A program made the position numbers and the translations under genes. Below are positions 12,801 to 24,800 of a stretch of DNA of 64,000 nt, piece after piece. Positions within the stretch are counted from its first letter, which is position 1, and every line of letters starts with the position of its first letter. Location: contig NC_049983.1 of assembly GCF_000003815.2 (NCBI RefSeq), forward strand, positions 14,204,240 through 14,268,239, written 5' to 3'. This DNA comes from Branchiostoma floridae (Eukaryota > Chordata > Leptocardii > Amphioxiformes > Branchiostomatidae). Under the pieces are notes generated by a model. The model searched no databases, was not told the DNA's origin, and saw only the letters and a list, made by a program, of their open reading frames with translations.

Positions 12801-15800
12801 TGTGTCTGTGTGTTTGTGCTTCCGGATATTTGTGGTAAACATAACTTTAGAACCTCTTGATGGACTATGATGATATTTGGTATGTGGGTAGGGGTTGGGA
12901 AGACGAAGGTCAAGGTCAATTATGGGCCCCCGGTGTGTGACCTTGGTACTGCAGCAGAACTTCAATTTGTTGTATCTCTTTACCTGGACATGCTGTGGTC
13001 TTGATTTTTTGGTGGCAGACAACTTGTGATGTAAAGGTGGGCTCCCACTGCACTCGCGTCACGCTTGCGTCGCTTCGGGGTTCGACAACGCAGACGTAAC
13101 CCCGCGGCACCTAGAGGTGACGCGAGCGAACCTAGAGGTGACACAAGCAAACCTAGAGGTGACACAAGTAAGCGCGACGTTTTTTTGGAAGTTAAAAAAT
13201 AACGCAAGTGGCAAGATGCCCCAACAGTGACCCAAGAGTGACACAACAGTGACCCAAGAGTAACACAACAGTGAAACAACAGTGACGCCAACATGCCTTC
13301 AACAGTATCAAGGTTATATTTTGTCTATTTTGCACCAAGTATCAAAAGTAAACATCATTTTATTATTGAAAATCTATTTTGGATACATTTTGGATATCAT
13401 TTTACAACAGTTTTTCAGTTACAACAGTGACCCAAGAGTAACACAACAGTGACACAGTGACGCCAACATGCCTTCAACAGTATCACGATTATATTTTGTC
13501 TATTTCCTATTAAAACGTAGGAAATATCAAGATTTTTCATTTGTGAAATATGCAAATTAACACACACCATTGCACATACTTGTTGCAAAACACATAAGCG
13601 ATGGAGTCAAATATGGTATATGATTCGTGTCCATTCATTTGGGTTACTTCTTTTACTGTAAAAGTCTTTCAAGGTTATCATATAACATATAAGTAACATT
13701 CATAAGGATAAGCATCATCACAAGGGAAATTATTTCATTATAAATCTCATTTTTAGGCATTTTCATCATTTTACAGTGATTTTTCATACATTGACAACGC
13801 TGCGACAACCTGTCAATTTAGTCTAGAAACGCAACAGTGACGCATGTCAGTGGGAGCGCAACAGAAAATCGGCGAAAATAACACAACAGTGACACAATGA
13901 ACGAACCCCGAAGCGACGCAAGCGTGACGCGAGTGCAGTGGGAACCCACCTTAAGGAAGAAGTGATTATTTGGGCCTCTAGCAGCTTGCAGGCGAGTTTT
14001 TGTCAAAATCTTCCAAAGAAAAAGAGCATAACAGAACATAGGAATGATGGATTTCCATGATATGTGGTGTGCAGGTACAAGTGACAGAGATGTACATGGT
14101 GAAGTGTAAATCATGCAAATTTCGACTTAATTTGCATACTTAAAGAGGAAAATCTATATTTGAAGTGTTTTCTAATATAGGACTCAAATGCATGTAACAT
14201 GTAGATTGTGGCAGGTGAAAGATAATCAGATTCTAATTATGCAAATAAGTACCTAATTTGAATAATTAATGTGAAAGTGTCATAATTCTTCTTAGTGTAT
14301 GTAGTAACTGACTGGGCTGTCAACATTGTGACATGTCTAAGTTAGTGAAAAGTGAACATAAGCAAGCAGACATTATACAGATGTGAAAGTCATTTGCATA
14401 ATCAGAATATTTCATGAATGTATGAGGTCTCCGAGCTCTTCTTATATATGAAGGGAGGGGAAGACAGAACATTTTCACCTTTTATTCTATTGTTGACGTT
14501 TTTTTCAATTCAATTCTTAAATTTGGGGTACTCTTGAATATTTTCAGCATTGTAGGCTTTAAGAAATAATTCCGCCAATATCTGGTAAAAAAACATCTTT
14601 TCAAACCACTTCTGCAAAAAAGACGCATGGAAACGGCTGCCATTCGTGTTTCAATACTCCATTCCGTGTACCCATATAAACACAAAGGGTATTTACCCAC
14701 TAATTGGTACTTAAGCCCGTGTATGATACAGCCTTTCCGATGTCCTTGATCACAGATTGGTACCACTCTTCGGGAATGACGTCATTGTCGCCAATCAGTT
14801 GTGTCCTTCAACGGTGACTGCTGATTGGCTGAAAATTTCTGTGATAAAATGTCGCCTTTGATTGTACCGAGGCTTTAACAAATCAAATAAGCTTAACAAA
14901 TCAAATAAGCTGACTTCCCTCTCAACCCCTTCAATGTTACAACTTACAAGGTTGAATTTTGCCATTCACGTTCAAAGTTCTGAAAGCCCAGACCTTTTGC
15001 CCATTTGCAATCCGCAATGCATCCATCCTCGTATACCGTGTTGGGAAAAGACTAGCAAATGGATTTTCCTATGCAATACATGATTAAAGCATGCAAAACA
15101 ATCACTTAAAAACATGCTAAAAAGCGACAAGCTACTTTTCAATCGAATTTCCCACACAATATGAATCATGAAACTGCGGGATAGTTGAGACAGTATCTGC
15201 AGATTTCCATGGGTACGTTGTGATTTTTTTCACTTATGCTTTGGTCACAATTCCAAAACCTGGGCCCGGCCAGGTTGCTTTCAAGAACGAAATATCAAAT
15301 TATATAAGACCTCAAAACACTTAGAACATGAAAATATCATTCATGAAGATAAACTATTTTTCTTTTCCGTACACATTCCGGCCGGGCCCCGGTTTGGAAA
15401 TGTACCCGTAGCATAACGGTGACAGTTATGTTATCATCGCCCTTCGCGATCCTGTCCAGAATTTGAATTGTTGTACTGACAAAGCTTTTAGGTCTGAAAT
15501 ATCTCAGAAAGTCTTTATGCGGATGGCACGTACCATAGCTCTCCACCCATTTCTGTCGTGTGGTCTCGCACGTTTATATCCACACAGCCAAAGGTTCAGA
15601 TCTGGACCCGCCTATGTTGACAATACCTCGCTTCGCCTGGCCCCTTTTAACCACAACAGTAGTTCAAATAGGACACGCTGAGGATTGTGTTACAAGAGGA
15701 AGGCAAAAACTTAAGATTCCGTTCTCAAGTAGCTGAAAGAATCTCTAAGAACGCCAAAAGTTTCTTTGTTTTCTGTTTGAAAGATGTTTGCTGCTTGATG

Positions 15801-18800
15801 ACAAATGGATCACTTCTGGTAGTTGATGCTCCTAACTTTGATGCGTCGCCCTTCCCTTCTCCCCTCAAACTTTAGACTTTACCCGTTAATCTTAACCAGA
15901 CGTAACCTATTGGGTACCGCAAGATAACAGCGATATATGCAACCACAGCATGGGTATTATATTAACATGACTTACATTGTTTTGTAAGAACATCCACCTT
16001 AGTGTGTTTTGCAGCCAGGTGCATAATCATGGAACAGACAAGAGGGAGAGGGGAGGGGGGCATTTGTTACCACGGCGTATAGGTACAGTATGATGGTGTA
16101 TTTTTTCTGTTCAAAACATTGAATCTCATTGTTTTGAGCCATTGCAGAGCGTAACAACTTTAACATGTCTGCGTATATGAGTGTGCAAGGTGTACAAAGA
16201 TCAGAAAAAACCGGCTACTCTATAGGGCAGAGGTGAACATTACCTGTTGATAGTAAGTGTGATAAAGGATCAAATATTAACATCACTTAGCAGCAATGTG
16301 TGATGCAAGATTAAGTCGAGTTTTGGAAACACAGTATTATGGATAAACAATCATACATAGTTATATTGGCTCTTTTACTATTCATAGTCGCAATAAATTT
16401 GCCAACAGCCCGTTTTGTGTTAGGCTGAAGCTTATAGAACACTCCGAAAGTTTGAATCCCTTAAGCTCGTGGTCGCATTGTGAAGCCTTATCGCCATGGG
16501 ATGCATATGATAAATCATTTGGGGTCATCACAGTGCCATTTAAACGGATTAGAACAATCGGACATACAGTAAAAACCAGGTCAAGAGGACTGGCCCCCTT
16601 CGGGTGTTAGTACCCCCGAGATTGTATATCTAAGTCCATTGAGGCTTGTTTACTCGTTACATACACGAAACCAAGTCAACATCCCTCCCATCCCTCTCAG
16701 CTGAACCCTACAGAAGGGACAGACCGTTTTACACCACGACCAGGGACGTTTTGCCAAAGTCTCAGGTGACAGCTTGACGTTAGCGACAGTAATGAATATG
16801 TCAGGGGATGATGTTGATGATGATGATGATGATGAAGACTGGTTTATTCAACAAGTACCTCATGGCAGCCGTATTAATTTTCCTTCTTTTACAATAAGAA
16901 TATTATGCTATACAAATTAACAAGCTGGTTTGAACTCAAATCTAATATACTATCTAATAATACACATTATTTAACAAGGTCACCATATAGTAAACTGGGC
17001 TCAGCTCTGCAATCTTGGAGAATAGGCGATTCTGCCGATTTGAAGTCGCTTCCTTAAAAGACAGTCAAAACTCTTTTGCTTTGATTCCTGAGACTTTATC
17101 TATGGATTGACAACAAATTTGGATTGCGAGACCTCCTGAACACTTTCCTACAGTCTCAGTCGATGGAAACTCCGATCGGAATCTCCGCTTCTGCCAGATC
17201 GCAATCTCAACACTGAGATATACATCATTTTGTGGTTATCTGCGGGAGAGAAAAGCTTGCATATCGGTGGCGCCAGACTCATCTTTTATAATGGTCCTCG
17301 CGCGCTCAGACAGTTACAGATAACTGGGCAGATTCGTGACTTGGATAAAAAAATGTCAGACAATTCATCAAAACCCGAAGCAGCTCACCTTTAACCTCTA
17401 CGGCGACTTGTCTCCACGGGTTTAGCATCAATGCTCTACGCTCAGATAAACCAGGGGTTCGCGCATTCCGATCGGAACGAAATCGATTCTGTTCACCCTA
17501 AGACGGTTTTCTCATACTGAACTCAGGCTCTGCGTCAATCCAATGAATTATTAGATAGGTGTACAGACAGCCAACGCCAAAAGGCTTGCTTGTTAGTGCT
17601 GCTTTAAGACACTCAAGGGACCCGCCCAACTCAGGCTTAAGTCTAACGGTGTATAAAAACACCTGTCGCTATTTCATGGACTGTTGTGACTGTGACTTTG
17701 ATGAGGTTCCCTCTCTTTTTTTTCCAGTGTCGGTGCAATAATAGGCATCACCATGGGCTCCACGTTTATCGGCCTGGGCTGCATATATTTCGGTTGTTGC
17801 ATGTTCTACACCCTGTTTCCACGTAAAACTGCTGTCGGCAGCAGACTTGGGAGCTTCCAACAAAGTAAGTCTTTTTTTATACATAATGATATTGGCTGGT
17901 TTTAACGATAATTTTTTCACATACGTTGGCATGACTTCATCTCCAACGATTCTAGCCGCATTACAACAAAACTGGCACCAATTAGTCCCAGAATTGCCAA
18001 ACAACCGCTGACCTTCTTAGGACATGCGTCCAGAGCACGCCCCACGCAAGAGGTGATCAAACTGACAACGTCTGATCCTGATCCATCATGGAAGCGCCCT
18101 AGAGGCCGTCCAAGAGGGAGATGAGAAGATCAGGTTTTCAACACACTCCAGGAGCTGGGGGTCTCTAGATCCGACTGGACTGTCTACGCCAAGTGCAGAA
18201 CAACGTGGCGAGAACTATCTGAACTGTCTGTAGCCTACACGCATCAACAAATAATGCACGCGACTGATTGATTGATTGATTGGTTGATTGATTTCTTAAC
18301 TTGGTACATTACGTCTAATTTTCTTGACACATGGAATGGTACCGTTGTTTCTGGGAAAAATCCACCCGCCACTATTTACCAAAAGATTAACAAGTCTACG
18401 TTATGCAGGCAGTAGTCCCTAACTGATGATGCGAATCCGCAATTCCATTCGAGCATTTTAAATCTAACATACAAAATAGGCAAACTTTTTCTAATATCAG
18501 TACTTTACAGTAAAGGTACATGTACATGACATCAAAGAAGTCAATGACCTCAACAGTAATTTGATGCTCTTCCTGTAGTTAAAAGCACATTCTATCCAGG
18601 TCCAAATAAGCTGAAAGTTGTGGCACTCTGATGCCTACTTTAATACTGTGACATGTGACACCCCACGGATCGCAGTCTGTACTGATGATCCTCGCAATCC
18701 GATATTGGAAACGTCTCATCCGGTTCAACGGACAGTAGCCCGGTGGAGGTCAAGGACATAGTACTTGGGCTGGACTATGATATGTTGAGACCGATCCGTT

Positions 18801-19982
18801 AACAGATAGCACCAAAACTACGAACTGTCTGTTATACAACCCATGGCGATGATACATGGGACACTTTGCCTGCAGTACTCCGTGTTAGATATGTGCTAGC
18901 TATTTGGGCCTTCAACCGTTTATGATACGTGCTTTGATCAGTGTGCAAGGAAACTGCAAGGAGTACGTTAGACATTTTAGACGTTCAAATCCCTGCTCGT
19001 CACTGACATGACAATGAAAATCATCTTAAAGTTAGTTCTTAGCATGCTTCCTAGATCACAACAAAACAATAGCATCTTTTTATTATTATCTTGTTGTGTT
19101 CTCAAGATGGCTTAAGGCAAAGATGTCAGACGATCACGTCAGTTGCGCATCAGTACGCGTAACCTCAACACCTGTAGAGATGCTTCCAAAGTTCAGGGCC
19201 ACGATATGCATCGCTTGCCAGCTTTGGCTTACAGTCACTTTATCCTGCCTGACGCTACTCGTTATCTCGGAATGTTCACGGATCGTTGCCAACTTCAGTA
19301 CCCACTGGCACTCTCACTGTTTGGTGGCGAGAAGGAATTTGATTACAGGGTAGACGTGTCTTAAAAGCTGAGCCAGAAGATAACACGAAAAGACACTTAG
19401 CCGGAAAACGCTGAAGCGACATAACAGCTTCGGTAATACACACGCAGATGGCTAACAGTTGTAAACTACAGTATTGATCACCGTTCTCAGCATACCAAAT
19501 ACGGTATGAACGATCATGCACATTTTTAATATACCCTTGCCGGGTTGTCCCCATTTACGCAGTTAACAGCACCATGATTATTGTTGGCAATATTGTAAGT
19601 TGTATGATATTCAACACTTGTTTTGCTTTGTTTTGCAGACTCGGTGACAAACTCACGGAAACCGTCATGTGAAGACAGGACCAAATTTGAAGCTCCGCAG
19701 AGTTGGATAAAACTGTTGACCGTCAACAACGGACATTTATCAAACGGACAACACAACACCAATAAACCTGCCAAGGTCAACGGTTGCCCCGGAAATGAAC
19801 CACTACTTAGTACTCGAACCGAGGCGGACGAAGGTCCCGGATGTGCGAAGAGCAAAGTGACGATCGTCATAGACAGTCCCTCGCCCACGCCCTCCACTTC
19901 GAAGGAAACAGTCATAGACTTTCCCGCGACGAACTCGGTGGGCTCAGAATCAAGAAAGGCCTCCATCGAATCAGCCGTATAG
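3813..19982 (+). CDS. SL1: Shisa-like single-pass membrane protein, 4 exons, 250 aa
   Basis: Exons: 3813-3864, 12474-12693, 17728-17864 and 19639-19982, all with GT-AG introns; the CDS is 753 nt. Exon 1 encodes a signal peptide (MEARLLVTAIAVSVLLE). Exon 2 encodes the Cys domain, with VYCC, KYCC and NDC blocks plus one extra Cys (AEFC) not seen in the paralogs. Exon 3 encodes the transmembrane helix (about residues 93-115, starting VGAIIG) with a Cys pair at its inner end. The tail is unlike all others in the array: no Pro/Tyr repeats and no PPxY, but Ser/Thr/Asn-rich, ending ESAV, a class I PDZ-ligand form. Intron phases 1-2-1 match the paralogs. Intron 1 is 8.6 kb and introns 2 and 3 carry transposons. 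Vertebrate Shisa proteins act as receptor-trafficking adaptors; a similar role here is inference. The structure is well supported; transcription start and 3' end are unknown. Confidence 0.87.
3865..12473 (+). other. SL1 intron 1 (8.6 kb)
   Basis: Apart from the fold-back element at 8497-8839 I see no gene or exon I can support. The minus-strand open frame at 9073-9507 (144 codons) is the longest here, but its composition is not convincing and I recognise nothing in it. Confidence 0.6.
8497..8839. mobile_element. Fold-back element with arms made of short tandem repeats
   Basis: The left end (tgcatgagccttgtgaaatt) is the inverted counterpart of the right end (aattcataaggttcgtgca). Each arm of about 130 bases is built from repeats of the type 'cgtacgaatc.ttatgtga', in opposite orientation on the two sides of a unique centre (about 8636-8730). 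No target-site duplication is evident. Confidence 0.65.
12749..12812 (+). repeat. (TG)n microsatellite
   Basis: This is a TG dinucleotide tract with TGTGTC interruptions inside the dispersed repeat. It accounts for the His/Thr-repeat open frames read on the minus strand here. Confidence 0.9.
13035..13951. mobile_element. Non-autonomous DNA transposon with 50-bp TIRs and TAA target duplication
   Basis: Bases 13035-13084 and the reverse complement of 13902-13951 agree at 49 of 50 positions; they start AGGTGGG. The element is flanked by TAA at 13032-13034 and 13952-13954. The related repeat at 47757-48540 has the uninterrupted site (gatgtaagaaagaagtgat), which confirms the boundaries. The interior has tandem 'gaggtgacacaag' units and an 85-base direct repeat (about 13226-13330 and 13421-13506), and no transposase frame. 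A 3-bp TAA duplication fits PIF/Harbinger-type insertion; the family assignment is inference. Confidence 0.85.
15243..15407. mobile_element. Short MITE, copy 1
   Basis: The left end 'ggtcacaattccaaaacc' and the reverse complement of the right end 'gggtacatttccaaaccg' are inverted repeats followed by 'gggcccgg'. A second copy with the same ends lies at 31112-31306. It lies in SL1 intron 2 and has no coding capacity. Confidence 0.65.
16806..16836 (+). repeat. (GAT)n microsatellite
   Basis: A short run of gatgat units in SL1 intron 2. Confidence 0.8.
18014..18293 (+). mobile_element. 3' fragment of a LINE with (ATTG)n tail
   Basis: The plus frame from 18014 reads FLGHASRARPTQEVI, continues through KRPRGRPRGR, then hits a TGA where related elements usually have Trp before a D-rich stretch. 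The same frame stays open afterwards (QELGVSRSDWTVYAKC) and ends near the tail 'gattgattgattgattgg'. A C-terminal GRPRxRW-type block and a short tandem-repeat 3' end are typical of CR1/L2-like non-LTR retrotransposons. It is a dead 5'-truncated copy in SL1 intron 3. Confidence 0.65.
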
Positions 19983-21817
19983 ACAGTTAGTACAGACTGA
20001 GGCGCTGGTACATGGTGATATTATGATGACCCAAAGAACGTTGGGCTGAGAGAATGGCAGCTTCTGACAGGATTGCGCAGAGTTTCAAAATGCAGAACTT
20101 CAAATACAGACCATCACGGCGCATCTCGTACTTCAGAACAAGGAGGTTGAAAGACCTTCCCTTTTTCAACCTTATTGAACAGAACAATCATATCAACGTT
20201 ATCATGAACACCTTTCGCATCTCACGGTAGTTTCCGGCCGGGCGCATAATGCAATACTCATTTCGGTTCAAACATTGTCGGATCAATTCTATTCGATCAG
20301 TTCTTACATTTCCAAAGCGCAGCACAATAATTTATAAGTTGTTGTAACTAGTTTATACCTGATGATGGATGGGATTGTCTCTGACGACACACCGGTTGGT
20401 CAATCAAAAGAGCGACATCTATCTGCAATGACAGTAATTACACGCCATGGCCTCTAAATATTGATGCAAATTGACCCATGTGTTCCGATAGCTACTATCT
20501 ATACAGCCGTACGCTAAAGGAACAGATTGCATATTGTCTGCCATCCCAGAAATTTGCTCACGAAATCAACTTAATAATGCATTTTGGGGCATTACAATGC
20601 ATAACCGTGTATCAAAGGCCCATGAGCACCACCTGGCGACATCTGTTAACAGTGTATGCCAGAACGACAGAAAGTGATGTGTAGGAATGTCCTCTTTGTG
20701 GTTTCAAACCTTAAGAGAGGTTAAACTTTCTGAAATTTATAGAAGACGTGTAACGATCACCTGTCATATCAAATGAAAAGTTGTCTAATCTTTTAAATAA
20801 TACCATATACATATAGCATATTTAGCGGCAGCGGCATCAGTAACTAATTAATCGGCATTAACGAATGTATGACGTATCCATGTCCCTGTATGAGACCATT
20901 TCCTGGGGTCTCTTCACTACGTGCATATCGTTATCACCTTACAACTAACGTTACATCTGTCACTTTTATAAAGGTAAGCTGTAACAGGGAGTATCAGATA
21001 AGATTTCGTGTACAAATTTTGTTGCATATCACAGTTGTCATGCAGACGTTTATACCAATGTTGTGACAGTTTATACGGCAATGTTCATCTTTGTAAAAAG
21101 ACGTGGATCTGTGTAAGTTGATGTATGTTATATAGACGTCGTTTATTTGAACATGACACCGATGGAACTCTATGAGGTACAATTATCATGTCCGTTTGTG
21201 ATGATGATTATGATGATGATGAGCACAACACAGACTAATAAAAACTGTACAGAAACTTGTCTTCTGAGAGCAGAATTGCCAAACGAGAAAGACAAAAAGA
21301 AGCAATATAACACCTGCATCCATCCTTTGTTCGCTATCATGAGCCTAGAATACACAGGGACTCTTTAATACAACATTATCTTTATCGTTCTATCGTTGAG
21401 ATAAGCGCTATATCATACTGACAGTAAAAACAACACTCAATGTTACTTTTACAAAAAAACTTATTGCTTTTACTTTATCTTTACTGTATCTTAACCTTTT
21501 CTTAACCTTTGTTGTTGTTTGCTGTTTTGGCATTTACGCACACCCAAGAAACAGACCGGTAGTGGCCCACAGGTGAAATGAAACGGTCAGTAGTACATGT
21601 GTAGTTAACAGGCTGGCAGAACGGATAGAACAATGGGGTCAGACCGAGGTGTTTGTATAACCGTAGGGTATATCCATGACTCTTTACAGAGTATCACGTT
21701 ACGTCATATCGGTTTCAGACTTCATGACGAACCTTCACAACCTCCAGGCACGCAGTAACATTTGGGGGGTTAAGGTATGAAGGTGGACCGGTGTGACAGG
21801 CCGACGGTTTTCACAAA
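19983..21817. other. Spacer between SL1 and SL2
   Basis: It holds the SL1 3' UTR and the SL2 promoter region. I see no additional gene. An AATAAA occurs near 21236, but it is over 1.2 kb past the SL1 stop and I do not assign it. Confidence 0.5.
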
Positions 21818-24800
21818 ATGATGAGTTTGAGGACATTCCATGGTGTTCTGATGGACAGACGTAACATAGTGATGAGCAGGACCGTGTCCCTGGTCGCCTT
21901 CTTGGTCTGCGCGGTGTTCCCCACAGGTATGTAGGTCGTCAATACCTGCCTGGGAGAAGGGTGGGGAGGGGGGCATTGCGACAAAACTTTTTAAAAAAAT
22001 CTACAGGTTGTCAGCTTCCGTAAATGTCATGAAAAGACAGGAACTGCGTATCCAGTGTTGATACTTTTCAACAGCATGCAACAATTGCAAACGCCCGTAA
22101 TTCCGATACAATGTTACTTTTGTCGCCACTTCCTGCTGGTCTCTTGCTCCTTCCGTTCAAACTTACTCAAGAGACTTACACATGCCACTTCAACCAAACT
22201 GCTTTCCCATCGCAATGTAGAACGAGTGATAGTTAACGAGTGGCCTCTGTTCTACTACCTCCTTAGAATAAAAGTTGTTTATATTGACGTCAATTCGGGC
22301 TTTATGCGGGTAAAGTGTTATGTGTACAAAGTGTCTTACTGAAACAACTCCCGTAGAAATACTCTTGACAAACACACCCACTCCTACATACTCAAACATC
22401 GCTGCGTTCACCTCGCGTGTACTGCCATTTTGTAATCTTTATCCTTTGGTCACGTCTGTGTAGATAGTTATGTAAGTCCTCCGTTCACTTACAGGCATTG
22501 CTGCTTTAATGAGAACATCCCAGTCCTCCTTCTTCCCTATAGACACCCCTCCCATTTCGTAAGTCCCTGGTATGAAATATACATGATATCGTCTGTTCAA
22601 ACCTTTGGACTTGTACATGTCTCCACTTTTCAACTTACGCCTGCAACGGCGAAGCTTATGCGCAAGGCAATGTTGTTCAGGACAGGGCAAACGATGAAGA
22701 GAGTGATGCAGAACTGTGAAGTCAATGAGAGATAGATTGCTCGTAGGTGTTCATTTGTACATAACTCTAAAAGTCAGACGCTAGTCATGGCTGTCTGTCC
22801 TGAACAGCCAAACCAATATGAAAGTTGAAATCGTTCCCTCCGAGATGTACAGCACAGGTGTAAGTGGTTATTGGTATGATCGTGTTTTGGCGTGTGATTT
22901 GTTTGTTTAGTTCCACAATGTTCCATATTCTGAATCCTTTCAGAGGCAGCCCCATGAAGACTAAAAGCTGTCTTGAAGAAGTGAACCAAACTTCTACATG
23001 GTATAAGATGTCACTTCCAAGTTCTAAACATCTTAACAACCTTCTTGAAATGTTCCAAATGATCACACCCACTTCATAAAAAAGTAGGTTGGTAGCTGTG
23101 TCGTCTGTAAAGCGCACGTGCCCGTACAACGATTCGGGGGATGTATTTGTCAAATCTGGTACTTGCACTGTCGAAACATAATTCACGCCCTGTGACTGTG
23201 ACGTTAAAGCCGTCCCATGTGGTAGCTGAAAATCCCCTTCTTAATTGTTTGACTCAAACCTGTCGCGATGTCAATGAAGAATCGTCGACCTACGAGATAA
23301 ACCACGTATTGAGTCGTACAAGGAAGACATCATTGCACGCCCGATGACATATCACATCATGAATAAGACGTATGCAGCTGAAATAAGACGCACAGTCTTG
23401 TCTCCTTTGTACGACTCAAGACGAGTATAGTCACTTGTCTTTATCAATGACTTAAGACAGTAGACGACCTATGGCGTACTGACGTCGACAAGTATGAGCC
23501 AAGATTATAGCTTGCTGAGAAGTACTCTTCGGCAACCAGAGAATAGGCCCGACTTGTTTTTGATTTCTTTTTAGCGTGTTTTTTTCCCTTTTTCTACTTT
23601 TTTTATCTTGGTCTTGAATGTGTGACGAAAAACTGATAGAATAAGAAAAAAAGCTATAACACTCAGAAGACGCCCGAAACAAGCCGGGAACCTAACTTCT
23701 GCTTGGAGAGTAGTTGGGAGGTGCCTGGGAAGGACCAATGTCGTTGTAACATCCATTAATGTCTGCTGCCTAGCAGTTATACGTCAGAACGAGCGTGAGA
23801 GACTGACACCTATTGTGGTTCTCAACAAAGAAATCGGGCTGAATTTCAAATGCGGTGTAGAGTGATGAAACTGAGGTACTTTTGCTGTGTCACCGTAAGG
23901 TGTTTATTACTGTCAGGGTCAAAGAGCAGATAAATATATCGCTTTGCTTTCTTTGGAAGTTAGTTGTGAAAACTCTTGACCTTATCTAAATTTGGCTGAG
24001 ACAGAAAGTGAACTATATTTTAGCGTATGTTATATAGCTATTTCGGGAAATCCTTTTCACATTTTTATTTACAAATCATGACTTAGAACATTTTAAGAAT
24101 ATTGTAAGCTGTTTACGCTGCTACTATCAAGCCATTGCTTTTTATTTTGGGGAATGTGTGCTTTCTCAAAAATCGCTACAGCGATTGTGGGTGGTACTCC
24201 TGATATGTTTTTGGTCACCCGAAGCATGGTATAACAACAGTATTACCACGTTTCTCCCTCAGTGTTGTCTGAGGTCTGTGAGGAATATGAGAGGACATCA
24301 AATGGCCACACTACGTTGGTGGACAGTTTCTCCTGTCCCACGAACTCCGACCAAGATAAAGACTCCTACTGCTGCATGGCGGGAACTCTAAAATACTGCT
24401 GTGATGACTGCACACAGTCCCTGACTCTGTCATGCGCCGCTGGGAGCAGCGCTGTCAATCTTAGGTGAGCAAATATGGTCGCCTTCTTCATACATTAAAG
24501 CTATATATATTCTTCATATGTTAAAGCTCAAAGATGTGGATTGTACTGTTTATCCAATTGTTCACTTGTAGCACTAACGTTACATGTACAGTACTTAGCC
24601 TTCAGTATGCCATGCATATGTATCTATCACAAGCGAATCGTTGCATATGGGAAGGGACATGCAAATTATGTCAAGTAGAGACCATCAATATAAAAGTGTT
24701 ACTAACATTGTTAGGCTAATTATTATGCCATTTCAATCAGGTTTCCATCTCAACCATTGTTTGTTTATTTGTTTGTTTGTTTGTATTTTTGTGTCTGTCT

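Larger units (their letters stand above)
12714..14455 (+). repeat. Dispersed repeat copy 1, interrupted by a nested transposon
   Basis: The sequence at 12714-13034 and 13955-14455 aligns along its length with 47757-48540. Shared landmarks include 'ggtatagtttttggtgtgtg', a TG-rich tract, 'ggtcaaggtc', 'tactgcagcagaa', 'cctggacatgctgtggtctt' and 'atgaggtctccgagc'. It has no coding capacity. The copy lies in SL1 intron 2 and overlaps the last exon-2 bases only by proximity. It is split by the 917-bp element at 13035-13951. Confidence 0.75.

Noticed and set aside
12408-13022. 204-codon minus-strand open frame with Thr-His and Thr-Asp repeats
   Set aside because: It spans SL1 exon 2 on the opposite strand and a TG microsatellite; there are no signs of a gene.
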